Origin: Rachycentron canadum
Lineage: Eukaryota; Chordata; Actinopteri; Carangiformes; Rachycentridae
Reading direction: 5' to 3'
Length of the DNA stretch: 64,000 bases
Assembly (NCBI GenBank): GCA_038496675.1
Contig: CM076658.1
Span: 9,219,627-9,283,626, forward strand
The notes below the pieces were generated by a model that was not told the origin of the DNA, did no database searches, and saw nothing but the letters and a program-made list of their open reading frames with translations. Made by a program: the position numbers and the translations under genes. Shown one piece after another: positions 38,621 through 50,573 of this stretch (positions within the stretch are counted from its first letter, which is position 1; every line of letters starts with the position of its first letter).

Positions 38621-41600
38621 ATATTAGCCTGCTGATAATTCAGTAACATTCATTTATAAAACTGCATCTTCATAAATTCACAAATTCAATCTTTATTGTT
38701 TAATGTCTCATTTTGTGTTTCATTAGATTTTGGTTTCACCCAGCGATGTCATTACAGCTGCCCTTAATCTGTTCAAATATGTATATCAATTAAACACCTT
38801 GATGTGCATGACTTGCTAACAATGAGTCTAATTAATGTCTGTGTTTGGTGTACACTCTGCTGTGTTGACTTTTCCACACACCGGCCAAGGGAAAATCATT
38901 TGTTCTTTATGTAATTTTGTAATTTCAAATACAGGTTTTATTTTGAGCCTGAATGTGTGCGTCCCCGCCTTTGCCTCATTTTGAAGTATCCCATCATCCA
39001 ATTGCAGCCCTCAGAGGTTCAGTTCAATATCAGCAGCACAGAGCGCCCACAGAGGCATGTGTCCGTTCACATTAGAGGTTGAGAGAGGGCGACACAGAGG
39101 CATCACTCCCCAACCAACAATCTATTACTCAATTGAGTCATTCGTCTCACCGCTGCCTCAAAATTACATTTCTGCTTTTGATATATTTTTTTCTTTCCCT
39201 CCCACATCTGCAGCAGGGTTGGTGCGTGGACCGGCTTCCACTGATTGTCTCGTTGTGGTCATGATTGAACAGGGACGTGGTGTATCTCTAAGGCCACGTG
39301 GGGCAATAGGCTGCATACCAAACAGGTAAACAGCACGCACTGGAGAGCCATGGATAACAGAGCCATAAGTGAGTGGGAGGGAGGGAAACCCCGCAAAGCA
39401 CGGCTCCACTGAGATCAGACATTACTCAGTGCTGGAGCACAGATGAGCTTTGTCACAGCAGCTCAGGGTTAATCTAGATATAATCATGCAGATAATCACA
39501 GAAATTATAATAGGTTTAATACACTAATATTCAATGTGGCAGACTACGTGTTTATCTCCACAGTCTTGTCCTGTTACAGCTCTTTGTTTGACAGAAAACA
39601 AGGAAGTGGACAAAGTAAATAGGACTTAATGTGAGAAACGAAGAGGATGCCAAAAGTACTGAATCCTGAGAAGCCGTGTCAAATTCTCAAGCTGGAAAAA
39701 TGGATAGAAATGTTGCAAAACAAAAATTTTATTAGTTGTTTGGCTACAAACCTTCAAGTTATCAAGATTGTTTATAGGGATTACATTAGATTAAATTGCA
39801 GTATGGACATTATGTCTGTCCATAACTACTGTCTCGTTTTAGTTAATTCTTCAAGTTGCTGGTTTATTAAAATGAACATTTTTCGATCGCAGACCAGCTA
39901 AGTAAAAGCTATCGCAGCTAGCTTCACACTTTTTTTGTTAGCTTGCTGTGACAAATGGAAGTTATTGAAGTATTACATTTTATTTAGTGCCAAAATTGAA
40001 CTAATTAATTAATTGGTTAGTCAACAGAACAAAAATTATGAATGTGGAGACTTTAATTTATCAAGACTCCTAAGAACGTGGTTTCTTACTGGGAGCAGGT
40101 GGTGGTGATTGTCACGTGACAAAAGCATCCACCATTTCTGTATTTACGAGACAAGAATTTACAACCAACCCTCTTCAATAGAAGAAAAGACATGACAGAG
40201 ACAAGCAGTAACACTGACGTGAAAAAGGAGTGAATTTTGGTAAGTAAACAGCCGCCAATGCTAACGCTGGGTGAAATTTCCAAATAGCTCCTTTATTGTT
40301 CAACCACAACTGGGTATCAGACTTAAATCAATATTTTCAGACATACTGAATCTGAAAATTGCTCTGGTAGGGACAAATGTATTTGGGAACAAACATTTAT
40401 GCAGTTGTGTTTTCTCATGCTGCCCAAATTTCTACGCTCCAATTGGTTGCCAACAGATCGGATCAATAGCTCATAAAGTTGCGTGAAGTTCCAAATTTTT
40501 CTGACGTACCCACCACTCAAGACACGCCGTCAAGATGTCTCTACTGTGAATAAGAGACAGCAGCTAACGTGGAAAGTGAACGACTTCCGGTCACTTTGAC
40601 GTTCTGGCTGCTTTCGTACAATAAATGCTGTGACTGCAGCATCAAACACAAGAAAAACACAACACCTGGTTTTAGCCATCTAGTGCTGTTACTGTGTTCA
40701 GCTGGTTCAGGTTTGTAGTGACTGTGAGTGAAATATTACAAGCTGTTTTCATGGAAATTATACAGTTCAATGGTATGTATATATTTTTTAGTGTATAAAA
40801 CAGACATGTGATAGTCAGACTGAGTTTTGAACAAATATGTAGCTGAGCTAGTGTTCTGGTTTTGTATAGCAGAGCATATAAGTCTGACACCAAAAGCTAC
40901 AGCATGACACAGGAATGGCTACAATAATAATGCATGTATGTGTGAATGTAGGTGCACACACACACACACACCACTATTCTGTCTTGCCAGATCTTGGAAA
41001 CGCAGCCCTCTAATGCTGTGTGACTGCACTCCCCAGGGCTTTCTTTCTGCTCCACTGGATGAGCTGCTGCCTGCGTGTAGAGAAATCAGGGAATCCCTAC
41101 ATTCCCTGGCTTCTCTCCTCCTTTATTCACCCATTTATTTCCCCTGTAGCCTTGTGTGTATTGGCTATATAAGAGCTTGGTTATCATTAGGGAGGCATTC
41201 ACACTGTGACCATAATAAAACAGCCTCAGCAGATACTGCATCTATTTCTTATAGCTAAAATGAACCAATTTAGGGAAGCGTCACTATGACAAATTATAGT
41301 GTGGGAGGATATCTTACACAGCAAAATCTTGTTGTTCATGGAAAAAAAACAGCAATGTAAAATTTTGTCAGGGCTGTTAAATACATCACTGCTTTGACAC
41401 AGTAACAAAAGCTCATACTGTATGTAATCCTTCAAGAGCCTGCTTACTTAAATATTACATCCACTTCCAGGCCTTCATAATGCAACTATAATGATAACAT
41501 ATGAACTCGTGGGTGTTATTTTTACTCATTAGTATGACTGCGTGGTTTTAATTTACAGCTGTTTAGAGACAATGTTTTCCAGTCAGGCCCAAGAATGATG

Positions 41601-42039
41601 GCTGATAGAAAGCACTGGCTAAATATCGTCTGTGGCTACTTTGTCAGTGTAAGTAGCCACTTTGGCCAACAGCCACACAGTCTGACAGGTCTAATGGCCT
41701 CTATCGAGGGTTGAATTGGCCTTTTGTATTTTCACACAACATTGGCTGCTGAAACTGACTTATTAAAATGTACAGACAAATATTGATGCCAAATACCTAA
41801 TAAGAGTAAATCATGAATTAGTCAACATGTTTAGACCTAAGGGGAAAACCTTTCTCTAAACTCAGTCTGTGCTAGTATTTGACCAAATAATGCTTGTGTG
41901 CTGCAACGTAACAGTGTGGAAACAAACAGTTGACAATTGTCATTTTAATAGATATAATAGAGATAAACATTTTGAAATTACACATATTTCCACAAGTGTT
42001 ATACTATTCCTCTGAGTCTGCCTTTGTCAAGCAAAATGT

Positions 42040-42300
42040 TTTTCCCTGTTTAGCTTCACCAATGTGAAAATTTGCTGCTTTTTTATAAATAAATAAAAAT
42101 TTAAATTGTTAATAATTTTGTTCAATTAACAAGCAGATAACAAGAATTCAAGTGTGTTTTTCTGCATTATTGGACATGAAGGATTAGAAAGGATTAGTAG
42201 ATAAATCAGTCAATCACCAGAAAACTTAATTTCAATAATCAGTTACTCATTAAGTTGTTGTCAAGTAAAACATTAGACATTTCCTCAATTCTCTAACAAT
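42040..42300. repeat. AT-rich dispersed teleost repeat E
   Basis: 'ttcaccaatgtgaaaatttg', 'tgcattattggacatgaagg' and 'ttcaataatcagttactcat' match a common AT-rich fish repeat. Related copies lie in xk intron 1. Confidence 0.5.
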
Positions 42301-42857
42301 CCAATTCAGTTGGAAGAAAATACTGTTTATCTCTGTGACAGTAAATGTTTCAGTTTTGATTATGAGGTTAGATAAAACTACCTAATTAAAGATGATTTTT
42401 TTTGAGCATCTGAGATATTTTTCAATATTTTTACATCGACATTTTATCGACCAAAAGAAAAAGGCGTAAATTGATTGAGGCAAAAAATTGTAATTCCTAC
42501 AACCCCAATGTAATTTATATCTCACTTGAGTCATGTAATCCAGGTTGCCAGACTTTCTGGGGGCTGACTAGAGATTTCAAATCCTGCTGACACTGTTCCA
42601 CCATCATCTCTTTCCCATCTTTTATCTTCAACCACATCTGGAGCTTACGCCAACATCTCTCCCCATAAGTGCAGTGAGTGGGAGCATCAAACACAATCAA
42701 AATGCTGCTAAACTGAGGCAAAAACCACCTTTGAACCGGAATGAGGTCAGCGTGTTGCTTCATCAGAGTCCTCTCCGGTCCTGGTACACCTACTGAACAA
42801 TACGTCAGATAACCAACCAACGCTGCCGTCAGACAGCAGCATCACCAGACTGCACTC

Positions 42858-42978
42858 AGCTGCCAGTTTATTAGGTACATCCAGCTGGATTTATGGTCAT
42901 TTTGGAGGCTACAGTCAGTGGTGCTATTTGTAAACTGTATTGTTTTACACAGATATGTTTCTATTACTTTGTCCACCC
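42858..42978. mobile_element. Partial relative of the 22357-22683 MITE-like element
   Basis: Shares 'tttattaggtaca' and the internal run 'tcattttggagg', 'cagt..gtggtgct' and 'tattgtttta.acagaga.gtgtttctat'. Only one terminal repeat is evident. Confidence 0.5.
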
Positions 42979-43704
42979 CCTTTAAGCGTAGGGATAGACT
43001 AAATAAGGACAGGCTGCTGTGTGTCTGTCACCTTTTCAGTAGTACCAAACATCCCTGAAAAGCATTGAGATGCTAAACTAAGGACAAGGTCATTATTAAT
43101 TATCAACTATGAGACAAATCATTATAGGAACAATAGAGTGGCTTCTCTCCAGTCACTCTTTTAATGCCCTGAGAGGAAAAGCCATATCAAACCCAGGTGA
43201 TTCACTGATATATCCACTCTTCTAACTCCTTACCTCCATATTATCATTATTAATCTCATGGTTTCATATCTTTCCACCAGTCGGTTGGGTTGTTGGAGCA
43301 AGTTAATTAAAACAGGATATTTTCAACAGAGTCCAGTTCACCTGAGTTGACTGCAGGTTAAATCCAGCGTCTATTCCAGCGGAGGCAAGAAGAAACAAGA
43401 AAAGGGGCTTTTTGCTGCATTGCACCTGCCCAAACGCGCCTAACTTTAGCTGGGAAGTGGGCTGTCTGGTCCCACTGTTGTCTGCTCAGTCCTCCGAGGT
43501 CGCGGTCGTGATGGTGAACAGACCAACCCCCCCCCCCACCACCACCACCACCCCTTCACCCAAAACAAGGAAAACGCGCAAATAAGACACCGTCAACTGG
43601 GAACAAGCGGCAGCGGCTGACCTTATGTGCCATATGCCAGAGAAGACGCGGCGGTGGTGGGTGTCCCGGACCCGTGGTTGACCTGCAGAGCGGCGGTGTC
43701 TTAC

Positions 43705-43870
43705 CTGGCGGCGGCGGACGGAGGTGAGGAGCCGGCGGGAGAGCAGAGCACGGCGGCGGGCTGCGGAGAGCAGTGAGTCCGGTGATCGGGAGCTGTACGT
43801 GAGTGTGTCGGTGCGCCTCGGCACCGTCTGAAGGCAGCTGTCGACAGCCAGGGTGTTCCCAACAGGAGGG
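43705..43870 (-). promoter_or_regulatory. sytl5: CpG island and probable non-coding first exon of sytl5
   Basis: A CG-dense segment (about 43480-43870) with GGCGGCGG tracts. On the minus strand an exon-like run ends CGCCGCCAG before a perfect GTAAGA donor (exon end 43705). There is no upstream start that continues in frame, so it is read as 5'UTR. Assignment to sytl5 rests on strand and on the absence of another minus-strand gene. A CA repeat lies at 43880-43907. Confidence 0.6.
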
Positions 43871-43907
43871 GGCGTGGTGTGTGCGTGTGTGTGTGTGTGT
43901 GTGTGTG

Positions 43908-45839
43908 CACGCAATCCTCATAAATAGGATTATATTTCTGACAATGCGACAGTTGTTTCTGCTCCTGTTGTTTACATGGAATAAACTTAGTGACTCAATT
44001 AAAGGAGTAAAACAAAAAAACAGCATATCATACCGCAGTGCTGGGCTAAATAGGCTCTGGGAAACTCCCTGTTGTCACTGGTGGTACATTATATATTATG
44101 GATTTCCCTGCTGAGATCCCCTGGGAGTCTGTATTTATGTGGAGTGACAGCCTATTGGAAAAAGCAGGTGTGATGATATGTTTAAAAACACGAATTAACA
44201 TTACACTTAGACATTGCTTCTGTACGTTACAGCATCTTTAGCTATTAAAAATAAAGTATTTATATATGCTTTTGTCATCCGGTCTCTATAGGCTAACAAC
44301 AGTGCAACAGTAATTGATATTTTTTTGCTCCCTTTAATGTATGTGTGTTCTGTTGCATGTTAATAATGCAGCAGCATGCTCTGCACAGAAGCCAACTAAC
44401 ATTAATATTGCCTTTTCCTTGTTGCTCTGCTCTGCCCTAATAGATTTTTTTTTTTTTTTAAATATATATCATTGTATTTTTGGTTAACCTTGCCTCGGGT
44501 GTTTATGAATGTATTACTGTGAGCTATACCTGTTAATTAAAAACACAAAAAGAATAAATAAATCCAGTCATGTCCATCACATTGCAGCACATCATAAAAT
44601 GAACATAAACCTTGTGAAGCGTCCTCTTTCATATCTACCACATGTGTCTCACATGTGAAAAATAAACATGCAAATAAAGGTTTCTTATATATATTTTACA
44701 TGCAAAATGAAACATATCATAATTGGAAACAACAGTTTCTCATATAATAGCACATGTGAAGCATCCTCTATAGGTACATAGGGTTATATATACAGACACA
44801 TAGATTAAAGTGATCAACATTTGACATGTTCTTTTCTCATACAGTGGACAAGGATCACTTATCCCATTAGATGTGAACTTTTGACCTTTTTAGAGAAGTC
44901 TGTGATTGTTTCTGAGGCTGTTTGTGTGTTCGGTTGTGTGTCTTATCTTTGTTCTTATTTCTTCAGCAGTACTCAGGTCTCTCATTCTTGTAATAAAATC
45001 TTCATGAGATTGAATAAAGCTTATTTATGAATTCCACATGTTTTATTTTCAACAAGGTAATTTCTCATCTCCAGTGACATTGTCCACTATCTCAGAAACC
45101 ATCTCAAGGGAGGTTAATCACTAATTGCTTTGTATCATTATGCAATTAGGCAGCAGATTTCCCATTTCCAAATATTAAGAACATCCTTTTCCATTACATG
45201 ATTACAGTGGAAGTCTGAGCCCAGCCCATAATTGGACGTTTTACAAAAGAGAGTTGAATTTATTGATGTTTATACAGAATACACTCTGGGTTTTATAAGA
45301 AGGACCGGCTGCACTGAGCCTTGAACCCATGACTACCCAGTTGGTTAGAAGTTAATGCACCAATTATTATTGGTATGACATAATACAATATATAATTATA
45401 ATTTAATAACTACATTTTTATTTAATACTCATGTTTCTCAGAATCCTTAAGTAGTTTTTCTTATTTCTATTGTCAGAGAAAAAAATAATAGTTGTGTGAT
45501 AAAACACAACTTTATAACAAATGAGCTTATTATGAACTACTGTTTAGTGTCTCTTTGGATAATTTCCTACTTCTGGTCATTTTGTACTATATGTATGTAT
45601 ATGTACTATTAACTATTTTTTACTCCTATATTTGTTTTTGTAGTTATTTCCCTTTTATTTTGTCTCTGTGTGGTTGTCTTGTATGTCTTTGTAGTCATTG
45701 TGTGTACAGCCATGTTCGTTGTATGTCATCTTCATAGTCATTTCACAAACTTTACAACAAAAAATTTTTTACCATATACAAAAGACCCCGGGGGCCCCTC
45801 TGATCTCTTGGGGCCCGAGCAGTAATCCACACGTGCCTC
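43908..45839. other. Intergenic, sytl5-dynlt3 divergent spacer
   Basis: AT-rich DNA between two divergent genes. I see no coding region or known repeat of note. Confidence 0.6.
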
Positions 45840-46030
45840 TACCTGACAGCTGGTTCTGTGGTGAGTGAGTTCCGCCACACGGGGGCGACGTCATCACGCA
45901 CTGATCTGCCTCAGCGTGACAGGAAGTGTCTTTTCTGAGCTCGTTGTCTGCGGAACTGGAAGTAGACAGCAACAATAAGACGACAGCAGACAGATAAAGA
46001 GAGGAGACAGCTGTGTCTGTGGCAGTAACC
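45840..46030 (+). promoter_or_regulatory. dynlt3: dynlt3 promoter and 5'UTR
   Basis: A CG-rich stretch upstream of the dynlt3 start. It contains a CRE-like core (gacgtcatcacg at 45887-45898) and ETS-type sites (caggaagtg at about 45919; ctggaagtag at about 45956). No TATA box is evident, which fits a housekeeping gene. Transcription start not determined. Confidence 0.55.
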
Positions 46031-48518
46031 ATGGAGGAATATCACTCCGGAGAAGAGGTGAGATTATAGGTTTTACGTAAACTCGGTGTCGAAAAGTCCG
46101 TATTCAATCCACAGAAGACGCTTTACAGCTAGTTAGCTTATGCTCGCTAAACAAGCTAGCTTAAGCTAACGGTATTTCCATCGGGGTGTGGTCAGATCAT
46201 CGGCACTATATTTTATTATCAATTAAATGGTATTATGGTATCTGTGGATCTCACTCACTCTGAAACAGCCGGTTCAGTTGATGAATGAATAGATAAATGA
46301 GTCAGTGTGGGCTCAGGCTCTTGGGACACTTAGTTAACATGTTTACCTTGAGATATTTAATAACCAAACCTCTGAACATCTGTCTGAGACTAAACAGTGG
46401 TGTTGGTTATTTAAATGTAACAGACCAGCATATAAAAGATGTTCATAGGAATGAGTTAATAAATCAAATAATTAGTAATTATACAGTTATATACAAATGT
46501 ATAAAATAACTCCACTGCTGTATAATGCTTCTTTACAGAGGTTTTTGTTAGATCATATAGTTAAGCATAATATGAGGCACTGACTATGACAAATGGAGTG
46601 GTGCAATCAGGTAGCAATGGCTTCTTGATTTCATCTATGTTGATAATTAATTGTCTTCCTTTTATGAAATTTGAGTGTATTTTATTGCCATGAAGCATTA
46701 GGCTGCTTCTTATGATGCTTTTGGAGCTGTTGATCAACTGAGGAGTCGATCAGTATGTTACTGTACTCCATATCTTTCTTAAATCTGTGTCATTTAAAAT
46801 GTACTTTAAGTAATTTTGCTTAAGGACACATGTAAGTGTTATATCATTATATATTACTACTGGAGTTTTTTTTTTCTTCAACATTTAAACATTTAATTTG
46901 GTTTAATCTTTTGGTTTAATTTTTTTTTTTTTTTTAATACAACACATTACTTTTATTTGGCAGGTGCTTTTATGACTTACAAGAGCAATCAAATGCCATA
47001 ATACAAAATACAATCGCACAAACACTTAAACAGCTCAGTCAAATGAGTATAATCTTTTTTAACTAACAACTAATTTACTTGTGAATTAGATTTGATGAAC
47101 TTTTATGCAATATCACAGCTGTAACTTAAAAGCAAATTTACTCTTGTGATATTGGAATGACACTAACGCCACAATTATCCTGCAGGTTGTCTTCAGTGCT
47201 GATGAGGCCAGTGTCTCAGTTAAAGAGGTGAGTTTCAGTCCCTGAAAATGATAACAAAATATATTGTAAATCAACTGTTTTGTGTTGCAACAGCGTTCAT
47301 GGTTTCCTCTGTGTGCTTTTGTCTCAGTGTATTGAAGGTGTGATTGGTGGAACAGATTATATTCAGAGTAAAGTGAACCAGTGGACGGCCAGTATAGTGG
47401 AGCATTCTCTGACTCACCTGGTGAAACAGGGGCGGCCGTTCAAATATATGGGTGAGCCAATGACATAAATGTACAGTAACATGAGAGGAATAAAATACAT
47501 GTTTGTTGGCATGTAGAGCTTGTATGTGATGGAAAACGTGAGTGACACTGGTCTCTGGGATTTTCTAGTAAACTGCACCATCATGCAGAAGAGCGGCGCT
47601 GGCCTCCACACAGCCAACTCCTGCTACTGGGACACTGCCACTGACGGTTAGAGATGACCTGTAATTAAAGCTGGTATCATTTGGAAGTTGATACCAGTGC
47701 CAATACACTATATGATGCACTTGGAGACAACCTGAAATTGGCAAAATTATTATTTAAAACTAAACTGTAATTTTGAACAATATCAAGGTTTCTGATCGGC
47801 TAAACTTTGTTACTAAAAAAGTGAGATTTGATAACCACCATTTCTTGAATGATTTCCAGTAAAGCCAGATGGATAAATTGCTCAGGCCTCATCGAGGTTG
47901 TTACATCATTGTATATGTCACCGGTAACAAGAATATATCCAATACTAAAATATATTTGTTATTCTCTGTGCTTTACAATAATGAAAGGATGTGCTCCAAG
48001 TGCATCACATTAAAATAGACATATAATGAACAAAAAAGGGGGTAGAGTGTCATAATTACTGACATATGATGGAAAATAAAACATAATTATGGAGATAATA
48101 TTAATGACAATAAGATAGAAATAAAGATAATAGGATATATAGAATGGATAATATAAGATGGAAAATGAAACCCACTGAAAAAGAAGATAAAGATGGTGTG
48201 AATCAATAATAGAAACTGAGACTACTGAGTTCAAACATTAAATTATTCAACAATGTTTTTACCCAACAATCAAATAAATTAACAGTATAGGATACAGTAG
48301 TAATGCATCATAATTGGCATTAATTAATCAATTAATGGTTTCAGCTCTGGTTTGAGTTTATTTTGTTCAAATAATAAAAAACTTAATGTCATTTTAGCTG
48401 ATGTACCAGAAACAAGATGAGATATTTGCTCTTGCTGTTTCTTTCAGGAAGCTGCACAGTCAGATGGGAGAATCGCACCATGTACTGTGTGGTCAGTGTG
48501 TTTGCTGTGGCGTTGTGA
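46031..48518 (+). CDS. dynlt3: Dynein light chain Tctex-type 3
   Basis: Five exons (46031-46057, 47186-47227, 47328-47451, 47569-47646, 48448-48518) give 113 residues plus stop; the mammalian protein is 116. The start is in good context (accATGG). Recognisable blocks are MEEYHSGEE, VVFSADEA, QWTASIVEHSLTHLVKQG, VNCTIMQKSGAGLHTANSCY and CTVRWENRTMYCVVSVFAVA. The family is a light chain of cytoplasmic dynein that binds the intermediate chain and cargo; mammalian DYNLT3 also binds BUB3. All introns are GT-AG and in phase. Tail-to-tail with xk. Confidence 0.96.
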
Positions 48519-49235
48519 CAGTGGCACAGAGCTGCAATCTGCTCTGTCTAACACCATCCTGCCTGAAGCTGCACTTTAAATGGCAGCATGACCAAGAAGC
48601 CATCAAGACCCTCTGGTGGATGTTCACGTACAAGTAGTCAATTTTCTCCCCACAGGCAGGAAACATGAGTCTACAGCCTGCAACCACGGGCCAGTTTGAC
48701 CGTGAAAAAATGTTGCTTTGTAGGGACCAAAGTCATGGTCAGAGCGCACAATGGTGGTTTAAAAATTATCATTCAGAGTTTTGGAAAAAGTGAACACTAA
48801 ATATTATGAACTATCAGCTCTTTTCATGAATTGTCCCAAGTCCCTGAAATTTTCTCTTAAAGTTAAACCTCATTTCTTTTCATTGTTTGTCTCTTCAGTA
48901 CATTCCCAAAAAACTGGACCGAGCTGTAGAGGAAAGTTGCCTATTTATTAAGTTGTGTTTTAGTAGATACTATGCTACTTATGTCATGTTTGTACTAGTC
49001 TGCATTAATATTTTTAATGTTTATATTGGTCTGTATTTGAAGCTGTGCAGTGCAATTTCAGGATAGTCATTTAAGGTTAGTCCCAACAACCAATGCACTT
49101 TCTAGACTTTTCCTGAGGAAATCCTGGAATTTTACTATTGAATTGTATGTTGAGTTTATTGATTCTGTTTTATGAATTTATTTGTCTAAACATGGACTGT
49201 GGTGTCATTAAATAAATTCAACAAAATGTAGTTTT
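48519..49235 (+). other. dynlt3: dynlt3 3'UTR with poly(A) signal
   Basis: Non-coding after the TGA stop at 48516-48518. A consensus AATAAA lies at 49211-49216, so the transcript probably ends near 49235. Confidence 0.7.
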
Positions 49236-49387
49236 TCCTCCAACTGATTCGTTAAGCACAAATAACAACTAACTGACCAAAAAGCAAAGAAATGTTTTTA
49301 CTCATTTGCTGTTTGGTCGTTCATCCATTAGAGGGCATCACAGGATCACATACACACAGTGCTTCTTGGCTATAAAGAAAACAAACA

Positions 49388-50573
49388 GTTTTCACATATA
49401 AATATAAATTTATTTGTTTGTTTTTTTTAAAAGTAGTATTTCATATTTTAAATTCCTTTTTCTTGTCATGTATGAGAATGTTTGATGTGTACCTTTTTTT
49501 TAAAATTTTGGTTTCAAAGGTTGTTTGTCTTATTTGTACAAATACTAGGAGCATTCACGTGATTCCCGAGGTTGTCATCCCTCTGCAGATACATTGCAAA
49601 AAGGAGTTAGTGCAAAAACAAACACCGACATTCCCTCACACACAAAGGTTGTAAAAATAAGCAAAAATACTGATTACAACTCCAAACAATTTGTGTTCAC
49701 TCTAAATATTGTAACAGATGAGACATACAGACAGAGCTGAGAGACATCACAAGCATGAGTTAGAAAAAACACAAATACATCCGAACAAAAGCATTTCACA
49801 TCACAACAGCTGTTGCTGCACAGCGGCTGAACCAAAGCCACTTAAAACCTTTTTGTAAACGTGCAAAAAACATTGCGTGCTTTACAGTAACGTGTTTTAG
49901 TGACTAAACAGGCTCTTTGACAACATGTGGAGCACATATACATCACAGAAGCAGCGCACATTAATGATAAAGCTCTTATCAAGGAGTAAAAAAAGCCGAT
50001 TGCTTGCAGCCGTAAAACTAGCAGGAGGCTCAGAAAGAAAAAAAAAAACCCTGTACAAAACAGACACCCCCCCCCACTCGAGAATAATAGTTACACCTCA
50101 TCAATCAGAGGCTTCACACATGCACACCTCCATGCCAAAGAGAGATACTAAATACAATCAATCCAAATGCATGGCTCCTTGTGATCAGTAATGCAGCATA
50201 TAAGTGGACGCAGTCTCCAAACCTAAAAAAGCAATAGTGGTGTACATGGCATGGGTTTTATTGTATTAAAGGCTGCAGGATGTTGGGTAGATGAGATGGG
50301 TGAGCACCATCTCTGCTGTGTTTCTGCCCACTGGTTAACACGAGTGACCACTGCACATGTTCACAGCCAGGACAGATCTCAAGTTAAGGACACGTTAGCT
50401 TCATGTAGGAGGAACAGACGACAGAGTTGAGATGGATATATTGTGCGAGATCAAGATCACAAGATTGGAAGTGTAGACTCAACTCACAGAGGGATCTATG
50501 TGGCACTTAAAAGGTTGCAGAGGGTGTGATAACTGTCGTTCCTCTGAATGGCACGTTAAACAACTGTGATGGT
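49388..50573 (-). other. xk: xk 3'UTR
   Basis: Minus-strand non-coding sequence after the xk stop. AATAAA on the minus strand at 49414-49409 predicts an end near 49390, about 150 bases from the end of dynlt3. Confidence 0.6.

Larger units (their letters stand above)
23885..43704 (-). other. sytl5: Inferred first intron of sytl5 (about 20 kb)
   Basis: Between the first coding exon and a CpG-rich exon-like segment ending at a strong minus-strand GTAAGA donor. A short 5'UTR stretch upstream of 23884 is possible. I see no other gene. The content is repeats (listed separately), CA and ATCC microsatellites and unique AT-rich sequence. Confidence 0.55.

Noticed and set aside
40323..40520. 65-codon minus-strand frame in the sytl5 intron
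   Set aside because: Composition is mildly protein-like but no family recognised; possibly an unclassified repeat. Not strong enough to list.
43486..44026. Minus-strand frames of 142-156 codons in the CpG island
   Set aside because: GC-rich, Arg/Pro/His-rich readings that include a CA repeat. Better explained as non-coding first exon and promoter.
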